The position numbers were made by a program, and so were the translations under genes. From positions 1 to 60,709 of the forward strand of contig JANQSC010000040.1 in assembly GCA_028284235.1 (NCBI GenBank): 60,709 nt of DNA. The letters are read 5' to 3'. The stretch comes from Opitutaceae bacterium. GTDB taxonomy: Bacteria > Verrucomicrobiota > Verrucomicrobiia > Opitutales > Opitutaceae. Shown in pieces: positions 9,202 through 16,267 of the stretch. The number at the start of each line of letters is the position of its first letter. The first letter of the stretch is position 1. The notes beneath the pieces are model-generated. The model was given only the letters and a program-made list of their open reading frames with translations. It was not told where the DNA came from and ran no database searches.

Positions 9202-10410
9202 ATGAACTCCAAAGCCGCCTCTAATCCGAAAGCCGATCGCGTCGGATCCATCGACGCCTTCCGCGCCGTCACCATGCTCCTGATGCTTTGGGTCAACGAT
9301 TTCTGGACCCTCGTCGACATTCCCAACTGGCTCCAACACCAAGCCGCCGATGACGACGCTCTCGGGTTTTCCGATACGATTTTTCCCGCGTTCCTCTTCG
9401 CCGTAGGCCTCTCAATCCCCTTCGCGATTGAAAACCGAGCCCAGCGCGGCGACAGCAAACTAGCCCAACTCCGGCATATCGCGACTCGAGCCCTCGCCCT
9501 CGTCGTCATGGGCATCTTCATGGTCAATCTCGAGAACATTGCTCCCACACTACCCGTGATCGGAAAACTCGGATGGCAAGTTCTCATGACCCTCGCCTTC
9601 TTTCTCATCTGGAACCTCTACCCGAAGACCGGCTCCTGGAAACGAGCTGCCCCCTACCTCAAAACCACCGGCTGGCTCATCCTCGTGGGACTGGCGATTG
9701 TGTATCAAGGAGCCGGAGAACCACCGTCATGGATGAAAACCCACTGGTGGGGAATCCTCGGGTTGATCGGATGGTGCTACTTGATCGCGGCGACAATCTA
9801 CCTGTACTTGCCAAGAACGTTGATGGCGATGGCCCTGGCATGGATTGGATTCGCCCTGTTCAATATCGCCGAATTCACCCACCTATTCGACGCCCTCGAT
9901 CCGATAAAAAACTACGTCTGGATTGTTAGTGGTGGCTCGCTTCCCGCGATGACGCTCGCCGGAGTATTCGTATCCACGCTCTACCGACACCGTTCCCAAA
10001 ACACGGACGAATATAGATTCGTTCTCACTCTCGTCGCCATAGGTATCGCTACCCTTGCCGTCGGGATACTCCTTCGGCCCTATTGGGAGATTTCCAAAAT
10101 CCGTGCCACACCGGCATGGACGGAAATCTGCACCGGCCTCAGCATACTCTCCTTCGCCCTTTTGTACTGGATCGTCGATGTCAAGCGCCTCGTCTCCTGG
10201 ACACGCCTACTCGCCCCCGCAGGCACTGCGACGCTAACCTGCTACCTCGTCCCCTATTTCGTCTACGCAGTCGTGATGTTCCTCGGATTCTCCCTACCCG
10301 AGGCACTGCGAACTGGATCTATCGGACTCGTCAAGTCGATGCTGTTCGCCTGCTTCATCGTCGGCCTAACCGCTGTCTTGAGTCGCTACAAAATCAAGCT
10401 GCGAATCTAG
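9202..10410 (+). CDS. HGSNAT-like/DUF5009-type multipass membrane acetyltransferase
   Basis: Integral membrane protein of 402 residues with about ten hydrophobic helices. The N-terminal segment 'RVGSIDAFRAVTMLLMLWVND' matches the DUF5009/heparan-alpha-glucosaminide N-acetyltransferase (NagX-like) family, whose human member acetylates terminal glucosamine across the lysosomal membrane. A strong Shine-Dalgarno (GGAGGA, 9190-9195) precedes the ATG and overlaps the end of the GH20-like gene. Likely inner-membrane transfer of acetyl groups from cytoplasmic acetyl-CoA to a periplasmic sugar; this is a family-based inference. It converges with the YdjM-type gene with only five bases between stop codons. 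Confidence 0.75.
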   Translation: MNSKAASNPKADRVGSIDAFRAVTMLLMLWVNDFWTLVDIPNWLQHQAADDDALGFSDTIFPAFLFAVGLSIPFAIENRAQRGDSKLAQLRHIATRALALVVMGIFMVNLENIAPTLPVIGKLGWQVLMTLAFFLIWNLYPKTGSWKRAAPYLKTTGWLILVGLAIVYQGAGEPPSWMKTHWWGILGLIGWCYLIAATIYLYLPRTLMAMALAWIGFALFNIAEFTHLFDALDPIKNYVWIVSGGSLPAMTLAGVFVSTLYRHRSQNTDEYRFVLTLVAIGIATLAVGILLRPYWEISKIRATPAWTEICTGLSILSFALLYWIVDVKRLVSWTRLLAPAGTATLTCYLVPYFVYAVVMFLGFSLPEALRTGSIGLVKSMLFACFIVGLTAVLSRYKIKLRI

Positions 10411-10415
10411 TCGGC

Positions 10416-11420
10416 TCATTCGAGCCCGCGGATCAAGCGCCAGAGTCGCGACCCCACGCTTCGGTCCGCTTCGCGAAACGTGACAAATCGCGCGTGGGCA
10501 TCGGGACGGCTTGGATCGAACTCGATTCCCCAAAGCGGAACGCTCGAATCCGGCAGCATCGCGTACCGCGCATCTCCAATAATATTCGGCTCGGTCGGGT
10601 GCCAACCAAGATAGTCATCCGAAAAATGAGCAAAACGCTCGAGATCTCCGCTCAAAACGGATCCCTCAGGGAGTTCAGCCTCCAACGTTCGCCGGTCGAC
10701 ACCCCGAATCCGATCGCCTTCGTAAACCGAAACGCCGCCGCCCAAACCCACTCGAATCGCGTCCACCTGAAGACCTCCTTCGATTTCGTAAATCCCCCTC
10801 CACACAATCAGATTGCCGATAGACGGTTTTACAGAAATCCGACTCGCCTCCAAATGACCCCGTCCCTGAGCGAGCTGGATCACCGCCTCGTTCGCCCGAT
10901 AGTGCTGAACGCCTCCAAAAACCAAATACACCGTCACGAATACGAGCCCGAGCCAGACCGGCTTTCGCCGTCTCCACCAAAAGCCGAAACCGAGAGCGAT
11001 CAGCATCGCTCCTGTAAAAACCGGATCGATGATCGAAATGATGCTCCAGGCTACCCGCTCGTTCGAAAACGGCCAATAGAGCTGCGTCCCGTAACTCGTG
11101 CACGCATCGAGCAAACCCGCCGTCGCGTATCCCAAGGTAGCGTAGAGCAGCAACTCCTTGAACCCAGCCCATCGCTTCAAAACCAGCCACAAAACCGCCG
11201 CGCAGATCAACCCGCCGACCGGAATGAAAACCAGCGAATGAGTGAAGTGCCGGTGATACTCGATATTCAAAAGCGGGTCCGCGCTCGAGCGGATAAAAAT
11301 ATCCGCGTCCGCAAGCATACCGCCAGCCCAGCCCACACCCACCGCCAGGCGAAGGCGTTTTGGGTCCGCGCTCGAAGCCGCCGCGAGCGCTCCTAGAGCG
11401 CCCTGACTAACGGGGTCCAT
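10416..11420 (-). CDS. YdjM/DUF457-type membrane-bound metal-dependent hydrolase
   Basis: Membrane protein of 334 residues. The N-terminal half carries the family metal motif: 'MDPVSQGALGALAA', 'MLADADIF' and 'HRHFTHSL', with at least four membrane helices. This matches the YdjM/YbcI group of predicted inner-membrane metal-dependent hydrolases. The C-terminal third (from 'RANEAVIQLAQGRGH') is soluble and of unknown role. In E. coli ydjM is LexA-regulated, but I see no clear SOS box here. ATG 11420 is the natural start. Substrate unknown. Confidence 0.8.
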   Translation of the reverse strand: MDPVSQGALGALAAASSADPKRLRLAVGVGWAGGMLADADIFIRSSADPLLNIEYHRHFTHSLVFIPVGGLICAAVLWLVLKRWAGFKELLLYATLGYATAGLLDACTSYGTQLYWPFSNERVAWSIISIIDPVFTGAMLIALGFGFWWRRRKPVWLGLVFVTVYLVFGGVQHYRANEAVIQLAQGRGHLEASRISVKPSIGNLIVWRGIYEIEGGLQVDAIRVGLGGGVSVYEGDRIRGVDRRTLEAELPEGSVLSGDLERFAHFSDDYLGWHPTEPNIIGDARYAMLPDSSVPLWGIEFDPSRPDAHARFVTFREADRSVGSRLWRLIRGLE

Positions 11421-11454
11421 CGACTCGAATTTGCTGCATGCGCGTATCCAAGAA

Positions 11455-12465
11455 CTACTCGTACCCGGCGTCCAGCAACTTCGCGCGAGTCGACTCCAGC
11501 AACGCGACCGTCAACCGGTTTCCCTCCGCCTCGCTCAATCCGTCTCCCTCGTACTCCGCTCCCACCAGCCCATTAAAACCCGCGTCGAGAACCGTTTGCA
11601 TGCACTGGAAATAGTCGATGGTCGTCTCCGATCCATCCGGAGCGAACGCATGCGACTTCGCGCTCACGGCCCGCGTGTAGGGAGCCAAATCGAGCATTCC
11701 CTGATGCCGGTCGTAACGCCGTTCCGGGTCCAAGCCCCAGCCGCCCATAAAGAAATTGTCGAAGTCCGCCAAAACCCCCACCCGAGGGTGATCCGTCATC
11801 TCCATGAGCATGGCCAGCCACGCGCCATTGCTACCGGGATGTCCGTGGTTCTCGACGAGAATCTCCAATCCAAACGCCTTGGAAGCGTCGCCGAGACGAG
11901 CCAAACTCTCCGCGCATCGCTGACACTGTTCCAAGTAGTTGCCGTCTCCATACGGATTCGCCCGCAAGTAAGAGCAGCCCAACCTCTGTGCGGTGTCCAT
12001 CCAGCGAATGTGATTCTTCACCGCTACGTTGCGCTCGGAGCGATTACTCGCCCCGATTTTTCCGAGCTCGTCGCACATCAACCCGCCGAACCGGACGTCT
12101 TCCCCATCCGCTCGACGCTGGAACTCCCTCAGCCAAAGGGAGTCGTTCCCGCGACCGAACCAGAGAATATTCACCAAGTCCACGACATCGACACCCAGCT
12201 CGCGCGCCCGAACCACAATGTCCCGCGGATCCATAGTTCCCTTCAAAACCGAGTCCGGCTCCGAGTGGAGGGTCTTGATAAACCAATTGTAGTCCGACCG
12301 AGCGTCCCCGAAAATCGCTCGATGAAACCCCCACTGCGAGAGGGCGATCGTAAAAAGCCGATTGTCCGATCCGCCAGAAGCCTGCCCGCGAGCCAATCCG
12401 CTTCCCACAGCGCCCGCAACGACACTCCCCATCGCCAGTTTTTCGATAAACGCTCGTCGTTTCAT
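11455..12465 (-). CDS. Tat-exported sugar phosphate isomerase/epimerase-type TIM barrel
   Basis: Predicted exported protein of 336 residues in the xylose-isomerase-like TIM-barrel superfamily. It starts with a twin-arginine signal (MKRRAFIEKLAMGSVVAGAVGSGLARG), implying export after folding, probably with a metal bound. Barrel motifs include 'LEILVENHGHPGSN' and 'VGVLADFDNFF', which supply metal-binding Glu/Asp/His in this family, and 'AKSHAF' near the end. ATG 12465 is chosen because the Tat signal begins there. Such proteins act in sugar epimerisation or keto-sugar metabolism in PVC bacteria; the substrate is unknown. It is divergent from the small unknown gene at 12602, whose longer form would overlap this start codon. 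Confidence 0.8.
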   Translation of the reverse strand: MKRRAFIEKLAMGSVVAGAVGSGLARGQASGGSDNRLFTIALSQWGFHRAIFGDARSDYNWFIKTLHSEPDSVLKGTMDPRDIVVRARELGVDVVDLVNILWFGRGNDSLWLREFQRRADGEDVRFGGLMCDELGKIGASNRSERNVAVKNHIRWMDTAQRLGCSYLRANPYGDGNYLEQCQRCAESLARLGDASKAFGLEILVENHGHPGSNGAWLAMLMEMTDHPRVGVLADFDNFFMGGWGLDPERRYDRHQGMLDLAPYTRAVSAKSHAFAPDGSETTIDYFQCMQTVLDAGFNGLVGAEYEGDGLSEAEGNRLTVALLESTRAKLLDAGYE

Positions 12466-12601
12466 GCGAAATAAACTGGGCCGGCAGCGCGCCGAGCTCA
12501 ACCACTATCCAGCCCTTTCAATAGAGGAACTCGAGCACAAGGCTTCCGCATTCGTCCGAAAACGCTTCCAAAAGCGAGTGAGTCCCTCTAAGCCTTACCC
12601 A

Positions 12602-12883
12602 ATGGAAAAAGGGCGGTACGAGCCAAACGACGACGGATTCATCAACGACCACGCGCGCGAGGCGGCCAAGCATATCGGCAAAGCGATCCACGTGTATTGC
12701 GAAGGTCACTACGCGCACAGCAACGCGAAAGACATTCCGGACGATCACCTACTCGTATCCATAATGAACCAACTGAAAGAGCTGGACGAAGCGACCGCCG
12801 AACACGCCAACCGAGATCACGACCCAAAACTATTCAAAATACACAAACCCACGCGGAAAGCTAAAACCCGCTGGAATATTTAA
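12602..12883 (+). CDS. Small conserved-looking protein of unknown function
   Basis: Not recognised. From the ATG at 12602 it gives 93 residues, highly charged and His-rich (HVYCEGHYAHSN, DIPDDHLL, EHANRDHDPKLFKIH), with no signal peptide or membrane segment. Codon choice resembles the neighbours, with C/G in most third positions, supporting a real gene. An in-frame extension to ATG 12464 (139 residues) also looks coding but would overlap the divergent Tat-protein start codon by two bases; GTG starts lie in between. The gene ends 20 bases before the GH-A-like lipoprotein, so they could share a transcript. Confidence 0.5.
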   Translation: MEKGRYEPNDDGFINDHAREAAKHIGKAIHVYCEGHYAHSNAKDIPDDHLLVSIMNQLKELDEATAEHANRDHDPKLFKIHKPTRKAKTRWNI

Positions 12884-12903
12884 CACTACCGCGAAAATCG
12901 AAA

Positions 12904-14001
12904 ATGAACTACCGCATCCTACCCCTAGCTGGACTCGTCGCGCTCGCGCTCGTTTCCTCCTGTTCTGAAACCCCCGACCATCGTCCCGTCGTGTCCATTG
13001 AAGGAGACGCGTTTTACATCGACGGCGAGCCCACCTACGAAGGCCGATACTGGAACGGCAACAAAATCGAAGGGCTCTTGATGAACGCCCGCCTCGTCCA
13101 GGGCGTTTTCGACGACGAGAATCCGGAAACGCGCCCACTATTCAACTACCCCGATACCGGTGAATGGGATCCCGAACGGAACACCAACGAATTCGTCGCC
13201 GCCATTCCGGAATGGCGAGCGCACGGATTGCTTTCATTCACGGTCAATCTCCAAGGAGGCAGCCCCACCGGCTACGGCAACAAGAACTGGAAAAACACCG
13301 CCTTCACCGAAACGGGCGAACTCAAACCCGCATTCATGGATCGTCTCGCCCGCATCCTCGATCGGGCGGAAGCGCTCAAAATGGTTCCAATTGTTGGATA
13401 CTTCTACTTTGGCCAGGACCAGAACTTGAAAGACGAAGCGGCCATCATCGCCGCCGTGGACAACGTCACCGACTGGATACTCGACAAGGGCTACCGCAAC
13501 GTCCTCATCGAGGTCAACAACGAGAGCAACATCAAAGCGTACGACCACGAAATCCTCAAACCCGCCCGAGTTGCCGAGCTCATCGAACGCGTCAAATCGA
13601 GAACACGCGACGGCCGCCGACTGCTCGTCAGCACCAGCTTCGGCGGGCGCTACATTCCCGACGCTCATGTCGTCGCGGCTTCCGACTACGTGCTCCTCCA
13701 TGGCAACGGCGTCAAAGAGCCCGACTTCATCAAGGAAATGGTGGCCCGAACGAAAGCGCTCCCCACCTACCGCGGCCAACCGATCGTCTTCAACGAAGAC
13801 GACCACTACAACTACGATTCGGAAGCGAACAACTTCAAATACGCCGTCGAGTCCTACGCCTCCTGGGGCTACTTCGATTTCCGCCGCAAAGACGAGAGCG
13901 ATATAAAAATTGGCTTTCAATCAGTCCCCGTCGATTGGGGGATCAACCACTCCCGGAAAAAAGAGTTCTTCGAGTACCTCAAGGAGATCACCGGAGAATA
14001 G
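12904..14001 (+). CDS. Glycoside hydrolase-like lipoprotein (clan GH-A fold)
   Basis: Predicted lipoprotein with N-terminal hydrophobic stretch and lipobox LVSSC (Cys20), so probably anchored to a membrane facing the periplasm or outside. The barrel region has the clan GH-A style acid/base motif N206-E207 in 'VLIEVNNESN' at the end of a strand, and a second candidate Glu298 in 'PIVFNEDDH' as nucleophile. The separation of about 90 residues is compatible with GH5-type enzymes. 365 residues in total, without carbohydrate-binding modules. Exact GH family and substrate are not determined. Confidence 0.6.
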   Translation: MNYRILPLAGLVALALVSSCSETPDHRPVVSIEGDAFYIDGEPTYEGRYWNGNKIEGLLMNARLVQGVFDDENPETRPLFNYPDTGEWDPERNTNEFVAAIPEWRAHGLLSFTVNLQGGSPTGYGNKNWKNTAFTETGELKPAFMDRLARILDRAEALKMVPIVGYFYFGQDQNLKDEAAIIAAVDNVTDWILDKGYRNVLIEVNNESNIKAYDHEILKPARVAELIERVKSRTRDGRRLLVSTSFGGRYIPDAHVVAASDYVLLHGNGVKEPDFIKEMVARTKALPTYRGQPIVFNEDDHYNYDSEANNFKYAVESYASWGYFDFRRKDESDIKIGFQSVPVDWGINHSRKKEFFEYLKEITGE

Positions 14002-14019
14002 AACCGCGCCGACGAAAGG

Positions 14020-14451
14020 CTACCCCTTATCGTCGAGGTACTTCCAAAGCCCCTTGTGCCGCTTGAAGCGCGAGCGCTCATGCAGCTCGAAGGGCTCCCC
14101 GTTGACGAAGTACTCGGCGACGAACTCCACCTTGCCGGTCTTGTCTTCCGCTCCGCCGCGGCTGGTTCCGAGAATCGTCAAGAAACTCCAATTCGCCTGG
14201 CGAATCGTCTTTTCCAGTTCGCCCTTCAATCCGGGGCCTCGCGTGTCGGGATGGGTCGTCTCCACTAGATAGTCAACCATGCGGAAAAAGTAGGCGCTGT
14301 AGCGGGACCGCATCAGCTGCTCCGCCGTTTTCGGCTTGTCCTTGCCCGTGTGAAAGGGCCGGCAGCAAATCCCGTAATTCAACTGGCTTTTACACGGGCA
14401 CAGCGAACTTTCCCGCACCGTGGGAATTCGCTTCTTGTTTGTCGCCTTCAT
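14020..14451 (-). CDS. YchJ family protein with SEC-C zinc motif
   Basis: Cytoplasmic protein of about 143 residues of the YchJ/UPF0225 family. The N-terminal SEC-C-type zinc motif 'CPCKSQLNYGICC' is followed by the family hallmark 'TAEQLMRSRYSAYFFRMVDYLVETTHPDTR' (first 20 residues most diagnostic) and an NTF2-like second half containing 'FVAEYFVNGEPFELHERSRF'. ATG 14451 (MKATNKK) is preferred; ATG 14466 would add five residues. Biological role of the family is unclear. Convergent with the GH-A-like lipoprotein. Confidence 0.88.
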   Translation of the reverse strand: MKATNKKRIPTVRESSLCPCKSQLNYGICCRPFHTGKDKPKTAEQLMRSRYSAYFFRMVDYLVETTHPDTRGPGLKGELEKTIRQANWSFLTILGTSRGGAEDKTGKVEFVAEYFVNGEPFELHERSRFKRHKGLWKYLDDKG

Positions 14452-14487
14452 ACTCTTCAGCTGCAACCAAATCCCGAATACGCGAGC

Positions 14488-16029
14488 CTACTCGCTCACG
14501 GGTAAACGATAGCACGCCGCTTCCAAGTGATTGCGGACGAGCAAATACGGACCAACCAGGGCCGGAGGGTTCCAGCTCTTTCCCTCTAACGCCTGAAAAC
14601 TCCCTAAAATCGTCGGCTCTTCCGGATTGGGATCCATCAGAATCGCTTCGCCACTCTCGGTCATCACCAAAAGCCAGTCGTCTCCTAACAAGAGCTGGCC
14701 ATGGCCGTAGCGCCCTTTCTTCCAGGTCCGCCTCCCCGTTTCGGCGTCGATGCAGGTCATCATGCCGTCATCCAAACCATACAAGTATCCATCCTTGGAT
14801 ACGAAATTATTGAACTTCGCTTTCAAGTGCAGAGTAATCCAATTTTCGATCGCCTCATAAACGCCGTCCACCTTCGACACTTCAAACATCGCCGCTCCCG
14901 CGCCGTATCCACTCGAAATCGCGAACCGGTCGCCGGTCAGTCTCACCGGAATCGAAACGCGGGGAAGGTTGGGCGACCGCTTCCAGGGAAACTCCCAGAG
15001 AATCTGGCCGTCCGCGCTGTCGTGCGCCGCCACGCCCCCTTTGTTGAAAATCAAAATTTGGTCGACTCCGCCAATCGTCTGGACCACCGGAGAGCTCCAG
15101 TGAGCGCGATCGCTTCCGCCCGACCAGACGCGATCGCCCGTGCGCTTGTCATACGCCACGAGCGAATTCCCGTCGCGGCCGCCAGCGCTCAGAATCAGCA
15201 AGTCGCCGAAAACGAGAGGCGATCCAGCGACTCCCCACTCCGGGAGATTCGCGTCGTTGTCCTCCAGCAAGTTGAAGGAAAAAACCAGCTCGCCCGACGC
15301 CAAATCCCGGCAGGCCACAAAGCCGGTTGCTCCAACCGTGTACACCCGCTCCCCGTCGATCGTCGGAGTCGCTCGAGGCCCAACCCCGCCGAGCGGATTG
15401 TCGTATCGCGCATCATTTCGCTCCTTCCACAGCGTTTCGCCAGTTGTCAGATTCAAGCAGGTCACCACCTCCTGCGAGCCTTCCTGCTCCTGTGTCACCG
15501 CCCGGTCTCCCACGATCGCGAATCCCGACCACGCTTCGCCGATCGGCTGGCGCCACAGTCGCTCAGGCGGAAACTCCTCCCAGTTACGCTGCAATGAAAC
15601 CCCGTCGACATGAGCATTCCGGCTCGGGCCCAAAAACTGAGGAAACTCTCCCTCGACAATTCCTGCCTCGCCAGCGGACGCGCTCACCTCCATCGCGGCC
15701 GCCTTCGACCACTTCCAGGTGAAGATCGGTACCAAGTCGCCCGAAACGCCTCCGTAACGAACAGTCGACACAAACAAAACGCCCACGAGCGCTACGGCTC
15801 CAAGAGCGAGAAGACGGACCTTCGCCCGAATACGCGAAAACGCCGCCAGCCAAAGGATCGACAAAACGAAACAGGCCATTCCAATCCCGATCGTCTTCAT
15901 CACCAATGCCTGGCGATAGCCGCTATCCCCGTCGTTTGTCGCAACCGCGTAGCCAATCGCCGCGAAGCCAATCGCCCAGATCGCGATCAACGGCCACCAC
16001 CTGGGTCCTTTTCTCCCGTCGCTATTCAT
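14488..16029 (-). CDS. Membrane-anchored PQQ-like beta-propeller protein
   Basis: 513 residues from ATG 16029, which has a close purine-rich Shine-Dalgarno (AGAAGGGGGG). The first ~110 residues form about three membrane helices (WWPLIAIWAIGFAAIGYAV, 'GIGMACFVLSILWLAAF', 'LLALGAVALVGVLFVS'), then a long propeller of PQQ/BamB-type blades with 'W' docking repeats: 'CLNLTTGETLWKE', 'CRDLASGELVFSF', 'AYDKRTGDRVWSG', 'CIDAETGRRTWKKG'. The opening 'FPQFLGPSRNAHVDGVSLQRNW' is typical of PVC propeller proteins. Anchoring at the inner membrane distinguishes it from the three other propellers here. Binding of PQQ is unproven; could be a scaffold or an oxidoreductase. Confidence 0.82.
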   Translation of the reverse strand: MNSDGRKGPRWWPLIAIWAIGFAAIGYAVATNDGDSGYRQALVMKTIGIGMACFVLSILWLAAFSRIRAKVRLLALGAVALVGVLFVSTVRYGGVSGDLVPIFTWKWSKAAAMEVSASAGEAGIVEGEFPQFLGPSRNAHVDGVSLQRNWEEFPPERLWRQPIGEAWSGFAIVGDRAVTQEQEGSQEVVTCLNLTTGETLWKERNDARYDNPLGGVGPRATPTIDGERVYTVGATGFVACRDLASGELVFSFNLLEDNDANLPEWGVAGSPLVFGDLLILSAGGRDGNSLVAYDKRTGDRVWSGGSDRAHWSSPVVQTIGGVDQILIFNKGGVAAHDSADGQILWEFPWKRSPNLPRVSIPVRLTGDRFAISSGYGAGAAMFEVSKVDGVYEAIENWITLHLKAKFNNFVSKDGYLYGLDDGMMTCIDAETGRRTWKKGRYGHGQLLLGDDWLLVMTESGEAILMDPNPEEPTILGSFQALEGKSWNPPALVGPYLLVRNHLEAACYRLPVSE

Positions 16030-16115
16030 CCCCCCTTCTATGCGGATGGCTGGCGGCAATGCAAGCTTCATGAAAAACCCTAGCCGCGCCCGAAACGGGC
16101 TTTGGAAAATTCATT

Positions 16116-16149
16116 CTGTAACAGTTTTGTAACTACGTTTCCATAAAGT
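16116..16149 (+). promoter_or_regulatory. Candidate Pho box and -10 element upstream of the phytase-like gene
   Basis: Two direct repeats, CTGTAAC at 16116-16122 and TTGTAAC at 16127-16133, are offset by exactly 11 bases, the PhoB half-site period. Exactly 10 bases downstream is a -10-like TAAAGT (16144-16149), the spacing seen in PhoB-activated promoters where the Pho box replaces the -35. The gene behind it encodes a phytase-type esterase domain, which fits control by phosphate. Transcription would start near 16156, leaving a leader of about 110 bases. Confidence 0.6.
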
Positions 16150-16267
16150 AACAATAGACTCGTTGAGATGCGACCGATGATTTGAAACCGTTGCCGTGTT
16201 CGAGCGTTCGCCGCGTCGGCGGCGGTACGCGCCAATCCTAACAATCCCATCACGATAACCGTCAATA

